A DNA stretch of 64,000 bases from Corynebacterium sp. 122RC1 (GTDB taxonomy: Bacteria > Actinomycetota > Actinomycetes > Mycobacteriales > Mycobacteriaceae), in the NCBI RefSeq assembly GCF_024580955.1, contig NZ_JANIKD010000009.1:29240-93239 (forward strand). Reading direction: 5' to 3'. Shown here piece after piece: positions 8,813 to 17,838 of the stretch; the first letter of the stretch is position 1, and each line of letters starts with the position of its first letter. The notes beneath the pieces were generated by a model, which worked only from the letters and a program-made list of their open reading frames with translations, was not told the origin of the DNA and did no database searches. The translations under genes and the position numbers were made by a program.

Positions 8813-9650
8813 AGTTGAGGAGTTCTTCAAGGACCGTGAGCACGCCATGCTCGGTGTTTGGTGGGGCGATGCGAGTGGCCACCTCTTTGATTTTGGGGTG
8901 CCCGTTTTCCATTGCCACCGCGGTCCCCGCGGCCTGCAGAAGCTCGAGGTCGTTGAGGAAGTCCCCGAAGGCGATGGTGCGTTCCATGGGGATGTCCAGT
9001 GCCTGTGCGAGTAGGCGCAAACCCACGCCCTTGTTGGCTTCCGGTGCCATGAGGTCAATCCAGTGTGCGCCGGAAATCACCAGGCTGAGGTCCGGCGCCA
9101 CGCCGCGCAGCAGGGGAGCGGCCACGGTTTCCGCATCGGGGAAAGAAAACACGGCAAGTTTAATCACCTGGTCATTGACGTGCTCGTGCAGGTCCTCCAC
9201 CCGCTCGAGGCGGTGGTAGTACTTGATGCCCTCTTTCAGGAATGCATTGTCGGTGCGGCTCACAAAGGCTCCGTCGGCCCGGCAGAGCACCACGCCCCAG
9301 TCCAAGTCAGAGTTCTCGATGGTTTCGATCACCGCGTGGGCGTCCTTGGGGGCAAGGGTGGTGGTGGAGACGATCTCGCCTTCGTGGTACACCACGGTGC
9401 CGTTTTCCGCGATCACGCTGATCTGGTTGCCCGCAACTCGATCAAACTGGTCCAGCAGGGTGTAAAGCTGGCGCCCACTCGCCGGGGCGAAAGCCCACCC
9501 CTGCGCATGGAGGCGGTCCAGCAGCGGCCAGAAGTCATCTGGGATTTGGTGATTGCCATCCAAGAGGGTGCCATCCATGTCCGTTGCAATCAGGCCGGAG
9601 TAAGTGCCGCGGCGGGGCGCAGAAGTTGGGGTGGGGGTGGGGATACTCAT
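8811..9650 (-). CDS. HAD-superfamily hydrolase (Cof-type phosphatase)
   Basis: Protein of 279 aa with haloacid dehalogenase motifs: motif I DMDGTLLDG near residue 24 (nucleophilic Asp first), motif II around ASGRQ near 60, and a late motif III/IV block AFGDFLNDLELLQAAG. The large cap between II and III is the Cof/YidA layout of sugar-phosphate or cofactor phosphatases. The N-terminus starts with a Pro/Thr-rich stretch before the fold, so the true start may be slightly later. Single gene convergent with ppk2. The substrate cannot be assigned. Confidence 0.85.
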   Translation of the reverse strand: MSIPTPTPTSAPRRGTYSGLIATDMDGTLLDGNHQIPDDFWPLLDRLHAQGWAFAPASGRQLYTLLDQFDRVAGNQISVIAENGTVVYHEGEIVSTTTLAPKDAHAVIETIENSDLDWGVVLCRADGAFVSRTDNAFLKEGIKYYHRLERVEDLHEHVNDQVIKLAVFSFPDAETVAAPLLRGVAPDLSLVISGAHWIDLMAPEANKGVGLRLLAQALDIPMERTIAFGDFLNDLELLQAAGTAVAMENGHPKIKEVATRIAPPNTEHGVLTVLEELLN

Positions 9651-9836
9651 GCCAAATTAGTCTTTCAGGTTACTCAAGAGGATTCATCTGTGCTGCACCC
9701 ATTGTGCCAGTTCGGGTGGACAGCCTGTGCCCGGAGTTCTGTGCGTGTGAACAAGGGGGTAGTTGTGCCCCTCACATTCACATTTCTATGGTGATCCGGG
9801 CCACCTAGAGTGTGTGCTGGTGGTAAGAATGAGGGC

Positions 9837-10874
9837 ATGGCTCACAAACATGCAGATCACAAAGATTCCCCGGTGCGCGCCTATGTGCTCAACTCCACGG
9901 GCGTGCTGGAACTTAACCGCCCCAAGGCGTTGAACTCGCTGAATCACGAGATGGTGGACATCATCGACCAAGCCTTAAGCGAGTGGGAAACCGATGATGC
10001 AATCCACCGCGTGGTGATTTACACGGAGTCCAACAAAGGCTTCTGCGCTGGCGGGGATGTTCGCGAAGCTCGCGAGCACATCCTGGCAGGTGAGGAAGAG
10101 CGCGCTGATGCGTACTTTGTGGAGGAGTACGCCATGAACAACCGCATTGCCACCTTCCCCAAGCCCTATGTGGCGTTGATTGACGGGGTGGTGATGGGCG
10201 GCGGCCTTGGGGTGTCCGTGCATGGTTCCCACCGTGTGATCAGCGAGCGTGCCTTCGGAGCAATGCCGGAAATGGCGATCGGCTACATCCCAGACGTGGG
10301 CGTGCCCTTTGTGCTGCAGCGGGTGGGGCAGGCGTCCCTTGCGCTCGCGAACTTTGTGGTGCTCACCGGCTGGCGCCTGAGCGCCGCTGATTTGCTGTGG
10401 ACGGGCATCGCCACCGACGTGGTGCATTCCGAGCACATGCAGTTGTTCCGGGAGATGCTCATTGCGGAGGACATCGATGACGCCCTGGAGCGCTACGGCA
10501 CGGAACTGGAGGAGGAAAGCGAGCTGGCCAAGTGGGCGGAGGACATCGAGGCCACCTTTGCCGGCCCCAGCTTTGCCGAAATCGAGCAAGCGGTTGCCCA
10601 GCATCCCAATGAGAAGTTCCGCGAGCTCGTAGCCCAGCACTTCGCAGCAGCCTCCCCGAGCGCGTTGGTGGCTGCGGCCGAACTCATGGCTGCCAGCGCG
10701 AAATGCACCACGGTCCGCCAAGAATTGGACCTTGAGATCACCTTGGGTGAGTACGTCCGCCGCCTGCCGGACTTTGTTGAAGGCGTGCGCGCGGTGCTGG
10801 TGGACAAAGACCGCCAGCCCAACTTCCCACCATCGGTAGATGTCGCCGAGGTTCGCGCAGCGCTTCGGCAGTAA
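9837..10874 (+). CDS. enoyl-CoA hydratase/isomerase family protein, probable 3-hydroxyisobutyryl-CoA hydrolase
   Basis: Crotonase-fold protein of 345 aa. The size and the C-terminal extension fit 3-hydroxyisobutyryl-CoA hydrolases of valine catabolism rather than simple hydratases. Oxyanion-hole blocks are GFCAGGDVREARE (near 63) and DGVVMGGGLGVS (near 115), with EMAIGYIPDVG bearing the catalytic region and a C-terminal DFVEGVRAVLVDKDRQPNF typical of the family. The ATG at 9837 is preceded by GAGGG; a TAGAGT -10 lies at 9806-9811. It stands alone with the DUF6882-like gene convergent behind it. Hydrolase versus hydratase activity is inferred. Confidence 0.85.
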   Translation: MAHKHADHKDSPVRAYVLNSTGVLELNRPKALNSLNHEMVDIIDQALSEWETDDAIHRVVIYTESNKGFCAGGDVREAREHILAGEEERADAYFVEEYAMNNRIATFPKPYVALIDGVVMGGGLGVSVHGSHRVISERAFGAMPEMAIGYIPDVGVPFVLQRVGQASLALANFVVLTGWRLSAADLLWTGIATDVVHSEHMQLFREMLIAEDIDDALERYGTELEEESELAKWAEDIEATFAGPSFAEIEQAVAQHPNEKFRELVAQHFAAASPSALVAAAELMAASAKCTTVRQELDLEITLGEYVRRLPDFVEGVRAVLVDKDRQPNFPPSVDVAEVRAALRQ

Positions 10875-10888
10875 TCTTCAGCGATCGC

Positions 10889-12142
10889 CTAGGCGCTGCT
10901 CCCCGGGATACTTGCGCCTGCTTCGACGCCACCGCCGCGAGACTGCATGTAGAAGCGCCACGCCCGGGCTGCGTCGATACCTTCTGGCACCGGCGTGCGT
11001 TCTACCGCCTGCATCACCTCCGGGGTGAGTGGCGGAAGCTGGAGGCTTGGGGAGCGCAGCAGGAAGGTGCCTTGGTGTTCCCCGATGGGTCCGCTCCAGA
11101 GAATCCAGGCTTGAAGGATGGACTGTGCGGCGCTGACCGCGAGGGGGCTTATTTGCGGCGTGGTGAACTCTTTGAGTCCGTGCTCGAGGGCGAAGTCGAG
11201 CGCCCCGCGCGCGAGCTTTGCTGCCGGGAACTGGGAAAAGCCGGGGTGGAACCAGGACCAGGTTCCGTCCACGGCGAGCAGCAATGCCTGCAGTTCGTGA
11301 TCGCCCACTCGGACCATGCTGTGGGTGAGGCTGACATCGTTCACGCCTTGCTGCCAATCCTGCGCCCCAAAGGTGGCCTCGGCGAACAGCTTGTGCTCGT
11401 GGGCAAGGTAGAAGGCGTCCGACGCCACCTCCGCAGTGGTGATCGCAGAGACAATCTGCTGCGTTTGCAGGTTGACCGTAGTGATGGTGCCCTTCTGATC
11501 ACGCAGGTGAAACAGGTGTGCGGAATCAGCTATTTGGTGAGTGGCCTGTTCTGGCGTTGCCTCGATTGCGCCCCCATTTGCACCCTTGTTGAGGTGTCCC
11601 TTGGCCACCGTGAGGCCGCGGGCGGCGGCATAGGAGGTGAGCGCACGTTCCAGATCCAAGTCCTTGGGTAGCTGGCCCAGGCCCAGAGTGATTGCCGCGC
11701 GAGGGGCGAGCGCGAGGGCATCACCGACCATCACCACTACGTCAAATGCTTCCTGTTCTGTGCCTTCTCGAGCGCCTTCTTGTGTGGAATCAGTGATGGG
11801 TACCTGGAATACGGGACCGTTACCATGCAGCGTGCGCGCGGCGGCTACCAGATCAGGGTGGAAGGGGTGCGTGCCGCTGAGTTCCGGGATATTCCAGGTT
11901 TGGTTGTTGTGCGCCCATGTCCAAGAGTTGCGCGTGCAGTGGGCAACCACGACGCCACGGAAGCCAACGGGGCCCGCGGCGCTGTCGGCAATAATCTCGT
12001 AGTTGGGGGTGCCACCTACGGGGTTGAATCGCACGTTTTCAATTTGACCCAGGTTGTGTTGGAACGCCCAGGACTTCTCAATTTGGTGGAAAAAGCCGTC
12101 GGTGACAACATCCTTGAGCTGGGTAGGGTCTGAAACATCCAC
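10889..12142 (-). CDS. DUF6882-like protein of unknown function, two related halves
   Basis: Protein of 417 aa, soluble and without a signal peptide. It seems built from two related units, each with a hydrophobic strand followed by a W-x-W block: VVVAHCTRNSWTWAHNN near residue 65 and LLLAVDGTWSWFHPGFSQ near 305. This resembles DUF6882-type actinobacterial proteins, with no known function. It is divergent from the cobalamin riboswitch and cbi operon and convergent with the acyl-CoA hydrolase gene. I can see no catalytic motif. Confidence 0.7.
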   Translation of the reverse strand: MDVSDPTQLKDVVTDGFFHQIEKSWAFQHNLGQIENVRFNPVGGTPNYEIIADSAAGPVGFRGVVVAHCTRNSWTWAHNNQTWNIPELSGTHPFHPDLVAAARTLHGNGPVFQVPITDSTQEGAREGTEQEAFDVVVMVGDALALAPRAAITLGLGQLPKDLDLERALTSYAAARGLTVAKGHLNKGANGGAIEATPEQATHQIADSAHLFHLRDQKGTITTVNLQTQQIVSAITTAEVASDAFYLAHEHKLFAEATFGAQDWQQGVNDVSLTHSMVRVGDHELQALLLAVDGTWSWFHPGFSQFPAAKLARGALDFALEHGLKEFTTPQISPLAVSAAQSILQAWILWSGPIGEHQGTFLLRSPSLQLPPLTPEVMQAVERTPVPEGIDAARAWRFYMQSRGGGVEAGASIPGSSA

Positions 12143-12329
12143 AGGGTGCTCACTTTCGCAGTGCAGGGTCCGAATTGCAGGGTCCGAATGTGGGCCGCGT
12201 ACAGGGGCCAGTACCAGCGTAGTAGCTCTTGGCTCCTTTGTTGCTCAGGCCGGCGGACAGTGCGATGACCGTCGGTAGGAAGTGAGGAAGCTTGACCGGG
12301 GGGTTCTGTGGGGTGGCGGGTGAGGAGCT

Positions 12330-12495
12330 GAGTGATAAGGTCTTTACGGAGGGCGCAACAACGGGAATGCCGGTGCAAATCCGGCAGCGGGCCCCGCCAC
12401 TGTCACCACCAAATACGCAGGTGACCTCACTGCTTTCGGGCGGGAAGGGGAAACCACTAAGGATTTGCGGGTGGAAGCCAGGAGACCGGTTGCGC
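12330..12495 (+). ncRNA. cobalamin riboswitch (AdoCbl type)
   Basis: The 416-bp leader before cbiM carries the class hallmarks in order: GGGAATGCCGGTG, AAATCCGGCAGCGG, CCCCGCCACTGTCA, a long variable middle, and the B12 box AAGCCAGGAGACC at 12475-12487. Downstream, AAGCCCA (12514-12520) can pair with TGGGCTT (12529-12535), a stem lying just before the ribosome site GGAAAGAAG. With no T tract, control is more likely on translation than termination. Known for the family: coenzyme B12 binding represses the downstream cobalt-uptake genes. Confidence 0.92.
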
Positions 12496-12558
12496 CCCCA
12501 AATGGTATAGCGCAAGCCCACGGGGATCTGGGCTTATACGGAAAGAAGTTTGTCACTT

Positions 12559-13248
12559 ATGCATATTGCAGAAGGGTTCCTCCCCGTCACTCACTGCGTG
12601 GCGTGGGCAGCGGTAGCAACGCCGTTTGTGGCGCACGGCGCCGTGGCCGTGAAAAAGCAGCTCAAGGAGCAGCCGGAAACCAAACTGCTGCTCGCCGCAG
12701 CCGGCGCGTTTAGCTTTGTGCTCTCCGCAATCAAAATCCCCTCCGTCACTGGATCTTCCTCACATCCAACGGGAACGGCGCTGGGAGCAGTGCTGTTCAA
12801 ACCACCGGTCATGGCTCTCTTGGGCACCTTGGTGTTGTTCTTCCAAGCGCTGCTGCTCGCCCACGGAGGCATCACCACCCTGGGTGCCAACGTGGTTGCC
12901 ATGGCGATTGTGGGCCCGTGGGTGGCTTACGGCGTGTGGCGGGCAAGCCGCGGCGCTGGGGCGAGCATGGACCTAGCGGTGTTTCTTGCGGCGCTATTGG
13001 GCAACCTTGCCACCTACGTTGTCACCGCCACCCAGTTGGCACTGGCGCACCATGCGCAGGGTCTGGTGCAGGCGTGGCTCACGTTCATGGGGCTGTACGC
13101 GCCCACCCAGGTTCCTATCGCGGTGATTGAAGCGATTGTCACGGTGCTCATTGTTCGTGCACTGAGCAAGATTGCCGTACCTGAGTTGCAACGCCTCGGT
13201 TTCCTACCCGAGCCAGCGCAGCCGGTGGCACAGAAGGTGGGGATCTAG
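12559..13248 (+). CDS. cbiM: cobalt ECF transporter S component CbiM
   Basis: Integral membrane protein of 229 aa. The mature N-terminus is M-H-I-A-E-G-F-L-P; in this family the free amine and His2 coordinate Co or Ni, which fixes the start at ATG 12559 (GGAAAGAAG about 10 nt upstream) rather than TTG 12550. Other family blocks are [12 protein letters not shown] and [12 protein letters not shown]. It is the first gene of cbiMNQO, downstream of the B12 riboswitch. Cobalt rather than nickel is favoured by CbiN and the riboswitch, although a nickel-using hydrogenase lies in the same window. Confidence 0.93.
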   Translation: MHIAEGFLPVTHCVAWAAVATPFVAHGAVAVKKQLKEQPETKLLLAAAGAFSFVLSAIKIPSVTGSSSHPTGTALGAVLFKPPVMALLGTLVLFFQALLLAHGGITTLGANVVAMAIVGPWVAYGVWRASRGAGASMDLAVFLAALLGNLATYVVTATQLALAHHAQGLVQAWLTFMGLYAPTQVPIAVIEAIVTVLIVRALSKIAVPELQRLGFLPEPAQPVAQKVGI

Positions 13249-13251
13249 GCC

Positions 13252-13611
13252 ATGGCAGAAACGCTCAAGCACACAAAGGGCGGCTCAAACCCAGGCGAAA
13301 AAGGCTCCAAGGGCAGCTCCTTGCTGCTCGCCGGAATCGCCATCGTGGTGGCCGCATTCCCCATGTTCATTAACCTTGGTAACCGCGACGCTGAAGAACC
13401 CTTCGCAGGCACTGATGCCGCAGCCGAAGGCCTGGTGGAGGAAGTCAATCCGGAATACGATCCGTGGTTTGACCCCCTCATCGGGGAACTCCCCGGCGAG
13501 GTAGAGTCCGGGCTGTTTGCCCTCCAGGCGGCGCTCGGTGCGAGCGTGCTGGGCTACGCCATCGGCGTGTACCGCGGGCGCACCAAAGAGCAGGAGCGTA
13601 CTCAGGAATAA
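13252..13611 (+). CDS. cbiN: cobalt transport protein CbiN
   Basis: Protein of 119 aa with two membrane segments, one near residues 24-42 and one near 88-105. Between them is the extracytoplasmic loop with DPWFDPLIGELPGEVESGLFALQ, the CbiN signature. CbiN assists CbiM in metal loading. It starts 3 nt after the cbiM stop. The N-terminal 20 residues are unusually polar (Lys, Gly and Ser). Confidence 0.92.
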   Translation: MAETLKHTKGGSNPGEKGSKGSSLLLAGIAIVVAAFPMFINLGNRDAEEPFAGTDAAAEGLVEEVNPEYDPWFDPLIGELPGEVESGLFALQAALGASVLGYAIGVYRGRTKEQERTQE

Positions 13612-13662
13612 CATCCTGGCCCCTCGAAAAACACCCCAGCCACCACAAGTCTTTTTGAGTAA

Positions 13663-14409
13663 ATGAACCAGCTTGAATTCGCCGCTCTGCACAGCCGTTG
13701 GGCCTCGCGCCCCGCGGCGGAGAAGGCGCTCCTGCTGCTGGGGGTGCTGGTGTTGGTGGTGGCGCTCCCTTTCGGCTACGCCTGGTTGCTGATCGCTGGG
13801 GTGCTCATCGCAACCGTGATCGCCGCGCGGCCGCCGCTGAAATTGCTGCTCGCGCTGGTAGCAGCGCCCATCGCTTTCCTGGTGGTGGGCGTGCTCCCAC
13901 TGGTGGTGGCGATCACCGGCGATGGCCTGGTGCTCATCGACGGCGGTGTCCGCAACGCCGCAACACTGCTTCTGCGCAGCTTGTTGGCCACGTGGGCCAC
14001 TGTGCTCTACGCGCTCACCACGCCGCTGCCGCAGACAATCGCCCTGCTGCAACGCCTTCACGTCCCAGGGTTCATCATCGAGCTCATGGTCTCCATGTAT
14101 CGCATGGTGGCGCTGCTCGTGGCCACCGCACGCAGCGTCTTCTTGGCCCAGCAGGCCCGGTTGGGGTATTCGAGTAGGCGCCGCTGGGTGGCGTCGGCAG
14201 CTTCTTTGGGGGCGAGCCTGTTTGTTACCTCCTTTGCCCGGGCCCGCCGCCTCGCCGAGGGCCTGGAGCTGCGCGCGGACCCCCAAGCAACGCTTGCGGC
14301 CGGTGGTGAGCTCGGCGCGCGTGGGCGGGCGGGATTCCTGTGCGCGACGTTCGCGTTGTTAGTGTGTATCGCAGGTATTGGTGCGAGCCAGGAAGGCATG
14401 TTGTGGTGA
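13663..14409 (+). CDS. cbiQ: cobalt ECF transporter T component CbiQ
   Basis: Protein of 248 aa with about five to six hydrophobic segments and the ECF transmembrane coupling fold. Two cytoplasmic coupling helices contain the Ala-Arg-Gly-like motifs seen here as SSRRRWVAS and SFARARRLAEGLELRA. CbiQ links CbiM to the ATPase. It lies 51 bp after cbiN, and its stop TGA overlaps the start of cbiO. Confidence 0.9.
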   Translation: MNQLEFAALHSRWASRPAAEKALLLLGVLVLVVALPFGYAWLLIAGVLIATVIAARPPLKLLLALVAAPIAFLVVGVLPLVVAITGDGLVLIDGGVRNAATLLLRSLLATWATVLYALTTPLPQTIALLQRLHVPGFIIELMVSMYRMVALLVATARSVFLAQQARLGYSSRRRWVASAASLGASLFVTSFARARRLAEGLELRADPQATLAAGGELGARGRAGFLCATFALLVCIAGIGASQEGMLW

Positions 14410-15176
14410 GGTCGTTGCTCGGGTGTATAGACGTGCACTTTTCTCGCGGTGAGCAGCACATTCTGCGCGGCGTCACCCTCAACATCGCCGCAGGTGAGCG
14501 TATCTGTTTGCTGGGCAGAAATGGCGCGGGCAAGTCCAGTCTCATGCGGATTCTGGCGGGGTCTTGGCGTGCCGACGCCGGCCAGGTGCTCATCAACGGC
14601 GCGCCCGTTGCGGCGTCGCGCAAGGCACGCAATCAGGTGCGCGCGTTTGTGCAAATGGTGTTGCAGGAGCCAGACGACCAGCTCTTTGCCACCTCAGTGG
14701 CCGCAGACGTAGCTTACGGACCTACCAACATGGGGTTGGATGCTGCGCAAGTGCAGGAGCGGGTCGAGGAGGTACTCGCGAGCTTGGGCATCGCCGATCT
14801 TGCTGACGCTGTGCCACACCAACTTTCTTTTGGCCAGCGCAAACGCGTGGCCCTCGCCGGCGCGCTTGCGATGCGCCCGAGTGTGCTCCTCCTTGATGAA
14901 CCCACTGCCGGACTGGACCCTGAGGGCACCAGCGCCCTGATTGAGACCCTGGAAAACCTGGGCACTGCGCTGCTGTTTTCCACCCATGACGTCAACGCCG
15001 CCTGGCGCCTAGCCACCCGCTTTGTGGTGCTCCACGATGGTGAGCTGCATTCCGGCGGGGTGGAAATGATCACTGACCACGCATTCATGAAGGCCGCCGG
15101 TCTGGAGGTGCCGTGGGCACCTACCGTCTCGGCGGCCTTGGGGCGTGAGGTCAAGCAGCCTTCTGAATTGCTTTAG
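14406..15176 (+). CDS. cbiO: cobalt ECF transporter ATPase CbiO
   Basis: ABC ATPase of 256 aa: Walker A GRNGAGKSS (about 35), Q-loop MVLQEPDDQLF, signature LSFGQRKRVALAG, Walker B VLLLDEPTAGLDP and the switch His in STHDV. The Q-loop EPDDQLF is characteristic of ECF ATPases. The start is GTG 14406, whose last two bases form part of the cbiQ stop (GTGA overlap). One ATPase gene in the operon implies a CbiO homodimer. It ends 4 nt into the convergent gapB gene, with no clear terminator between them. Confidence 0.92.
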   Translation: MRSLLGCIDVHFSRGEQHILRGVTLNIAAGERICLLGRNGAGKSSLMRILAGSWRADAGQVLINGAPVAASRKARNQVRAFVQMVLQEPDDQLFATSVAADVAYGPTNMGLDAAQVQERVEEVLASLGIADLADAVPHQLSFGQRKRVALAGALAMRPSVLLLDEPTAGLDPEGTSALIETLENLGTALLFSTHDVNAAWRLATRFVVLHDGELHSGGVEMITDHAFMKAAGLEVPWAPTVSAALGREVKQPSELL

Positions 15177-16624
15177 ATTTCCGCGCTTGGGGTGCGCTTT
15201 GGCAGCACCTTCGGCCGAGCCCCGGCGATTTCCTCCACGATGCGGATCACCTGGTTGGAGTAGCCAAACTCGTTGTCGTACCACACGTAGAGCACGAGGT
15301 GGTTGTTGCCGTTGGCGATGGTTGCCAGGCCGTCCACAATGCCCGCGTGGGTGGTGCCCACAAAGTCCGTGGAAACCACCTCCGGGGAGTGGATGTACGC
15401 GATTTGCTGGCGCAGATCGGAGTGCAGCGCCACCTTGTCCATCAGCTCATTGACCTGATCCCTGGTCACGTCTTGGTTAAGGGTGAGGTTGAGCACCGCC
15501 ATGGAGACGTCGGGAGTGGGCACCCGGATGGCGTTGCCGGTGAGCTTGCCTTCGAGCTCCGGCAGTGCCTTGGCCACGGCCTTTGCGGCGCCGGTTTCCG
15601 TGAGCACCATGTTCAACCCGGCGGCGCGGCCACGGCGCTCGCCCTTGTGGAAGTTGTCAATGAGGTTTTGGTCATTGGTGAAGGAGTGCACCGTTTCCAC
15701 GTGACCGTTGATCACGCCGTAGTGGTCATTGAGCACCTTCAACACTGGGGTGATGGCGTTGGTGGTGCAGGAGGCGGCGGTGATGATGGTGTGCTCATCG
15801 GTGATCGCCTCGTGGTTGATGCCGTACACCACGTTCAGCAGGTCGCCCTTGCCCGGTGCAGTGAGTAGGACACGGGACACGCCCTTGGATTGCAGGTGCT
15901 GGGAGAGGCCTTCGCGGTCGCGCCAGCGGCCGGTGTTGTCCACCACGATGGCGTTGTTGATGCCGTACTCGGTGTAGTCCACACTGGCGGGATCGTTGGA
16001 GTAGATCACCTGGATCTTGGTGCCGTTTGCCCAGATCACATTGTTTTCTTCATCCACGGTGATGGTGCCGTTGAACGCGCCGTGGACGGAATCGCGGCGC
16101 AGTAGGGAAGCGCGCTTGACCAGGTCTTTGTCACCGTTCTTACGCACAACGACGGCGCGCAGTTTCACCCCACCGTAGGCTGCTTCGCGGGCAATCAGGA
16201 TGCGGGCGAGCAGGCGGCCAATGCGGCCAAAACCGTAGAGCACTACGTCCTTGGATTCCAAGGTGTTCTCGGTGCCGATCACTTCCTGCAGCTCGCCGGT
16301 GAGGAACTCCTTGAGCCCGGCGGGGTCGTTGAGGTCACCGCCGCGCTCCTCATGTGCCACCGCGAGGCGTCCGATGTCAATGGAGGCGGTGCCCAAGTCC
16401 AGCTCGGTGAGCGCCTGGAGCACTGGGAGCGTCTGGGCGGGAGTGAGCTCAGAGTGGGTTGCCAAACGGGAGTAGCGGTGGGCCTTGACGATGTCAATGT
16501 CCGTCACATCAATCAACAGCCGGCCAAACACGGACACCACCACATTGTTGTTGCGGTGGAGCTTGCCGATCAGCGGAAGCATTTGTTGTGCTGCTTCGAT
16601 TTTCTCGTTCCAGTCTTTGGCCAT
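15173..16624 (-). CDS. gapB: glyceraldehyde-3-phosphate dehydrogenase, long GapB-type
   Basis: Protein of 483 aa, much longer than the usual 335-aa GAPDH, with about 125 extra N-terminal residues before the Rossmann motif GFGRIGR (131-137). Catalytic Cys is about 286 in SCTTNAITP; other family blocks are WYDNEFGYSNQV and the phosphate-site region around TETGAAKAV. This length and N-terminal extension match GapB of Corynebacterium glutamicum (known there as a gluconeogenic, NADP-using enzyme); the direction and cofactor here are inferred. GAAAGAACG lies upstream of the ATG. It is convergent with cbiO by a 4-nt overlap. Confidence 0.9.
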   Translation of the reverse strand: MAKDWNEKIEAAQQMLPLIGKLHRNNNVVVSVFGRLLIDVTDIDIVKAHRYSRLATHSELTPAQTLPVLQALTELDLGTASIDIGRLAVAHEERGGDLNDPAGLKEFLTGELQEVIGTENTLESKDVVLYGFGRIGRLLARILIAREAAYGGVKLRAVVVRKNGDKDLVKRASLLRRDSVHGAFNGTITVDEENNVIWANGTKIQVIYSNDPASVDYTEYGINNAIVVDNTGRWRDREGLSQHLQSKGVSRVLLTAPGKGDLLNVVYGINHEAITDEHTIITAASCTTNAITPVLKVLNDHYGVINGHVETVHSFTNDQNLIDNFHKGERRGRAAGLNMVLTETGAAKAVAKALPELEGKLTGNAIRVPTPDVSMAVLNLTLNQDVTRDQVNELMDKVALHSDLRQQIAYIHSPEVVSTDFVGTTHAGIVDGLATIANGNNHLVLYVWYDNEFGYSNQVIRIVEEIAGARPKVLPKRTPSAEI

Positions 16625-17042
16625 GGGAGACGTTCTTTCCTTCGGTTTGCGGTTGAAAATCTGCTGTAAAAGATCGTGGGTTTTTGGTCTTGGGTCTTAG
16701 GTTTTGGGTCTGAGGTCTTAAGGCTTGGGACGCTGTACTGCCGAGCAGCGCGCGATCCCCGCGCTCCCCGCCTGGGCCCAGCGTGAGCCTTGCGTGTGCC
16801 TAGCGAGGGCCTATGAAACCCGACACGGAAATATCGGGCGTTTCAAGAAAACCCGCCGTTGATTCTAGTGAAAAATGGGGGCAATTTTTACCGCTTTTGG
16901 CAGCTATTTGCCCCCAAATTGGGGTCTGTATTGTCCATGAGGGGAATGCCTGCGGGGGAGCGGCTGCGCGGGAAAAATGTGCGAGATTGGCTTGTGGCTG
17001 CAACCTTGTAGACTTGCACGGTACTCATGGGAAGGAATGTAA
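16625..17042. promoter_or_regulatory. gene-free intergenic region upstream of gapB and the membrane protein gene
   Basis: A 418-bp divergent gap. Near gapB is a low-complexity tract of repeated TTGGGTCTTAGG / TTTTGGGTCTGAGG-like units (16682-16725). A stem-loop with perfect 8-bp arms, GGGGGCAA (16877-16884) and TTGCCCCC (16908-16915), and an adjacent CCCCAAATTGGGG palindrome lie in the middle. TAGACT near 17010 is a plausible -10 for the rightward gene, which has AAGGAATG before its start. No gene recognised. Confidence 0.4.
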
Positions 17043-17696
17043 ATGCTGCATGCGGTGAGCTATGCGCTCGCAGACTCAGTGAACTTGCTGCTGATCGCTG
17101 TGGTGCTCGCCTGTGCCGTCATCCTTCCGCAACAAGGAAAATACTGGCGCACGGTCGGCCTGCTCATCGCCGGGGACTGGTCCGGGGTGTTCTTCCTCTC
17201 CGTGCTCACCATGCTGGTGTTCGACGGCCTCCAGTCCCACGTCCAGGCCTTCCTTGAATCCCCCTGGGCTGCGATACTCCTTATCCTGGTGGGACTCCTC
17301 GCAGCGATCGGGACGTGGCGCGGCGGCGACAACTCCGCCCTCATCCAACGCCTGCTCGGGCCGCTACGAGCACCCTCCGCGCAGACCGTTTTCGCCGGCT
17401 TTGTGCTGGGATTCGTGCAATCAATTACTTCACTTCCGTTCTTCTTCGGGCTCGCGCACCTCTCCACGGGCGAGTTCTCCGCGTTCGTTCGTTACGCCGG
17501 CCTCGTCGTCTATGCAAGCCTCGCGCTGAGCCTCCCTGCGCTCGTGGCGGTGCTGGCGGGAGTGGTGCGGGCGTTCCCAGAAAGTGTGTTTGGTAGGCTT
17601 TTCGACGCGGCGCGGCGCAACGGGGATCTCATGGCAAAGCTGGCGGGTTACGGCGTCTCGGTGTTCCTGGTGGCGATGGGGATCGGCTCGCTGTAA
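17043..17696 (+). CDS. polytopic membrane protein, LysE/GAP-like
   Basis: Protein of 217 aa with about six hydrophobic segments: 9-28, 38-58, 75-92, 115-130, 145-170 and 200-215. The pattern, with a loop after the third segment and a proline-rich fourth (SLPFFFGLAH), resembles the LysE superfamily or the GAP/SfLAP-like exporters of actinobacteria. I cannot assign a substrate. GGAAGGAATG precedes the ATG closely. Monocistronic by position. Confidence 0.65.
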   Translation: MLHAVSYALADSVNLLLIAVVLACAVILPQQGKYWRTVGLLIAGDWSGVFFLSVLTMLVFDGLQSHVQAFLESPWAAILLILVGLLAAIGTWRGGDNSALIQRLLGPLRAPSAQTVFAGFVLGFVQSITSLPFFFGLAHLSTGEFSAFVRYAGLVVYASLALSLPALVAVLAGVVRAFPESVFGRLFDAARRNGDLMAKLAGYGVSVFLVAMGIGSL

Positions 17697-17838
17697 GGGG
17701 TTTCCGCGCGAAAAAGGTGCCGCAGGTCACTATGTGGCTTTACGATACAAACACTAAACGTACTGAACAGTTTTGTGTGCCATCCCCTGTGACGCATCTT
17801 GGGGTGCCGCACCTTTTGCACGGAAAGGACCCCTCACG

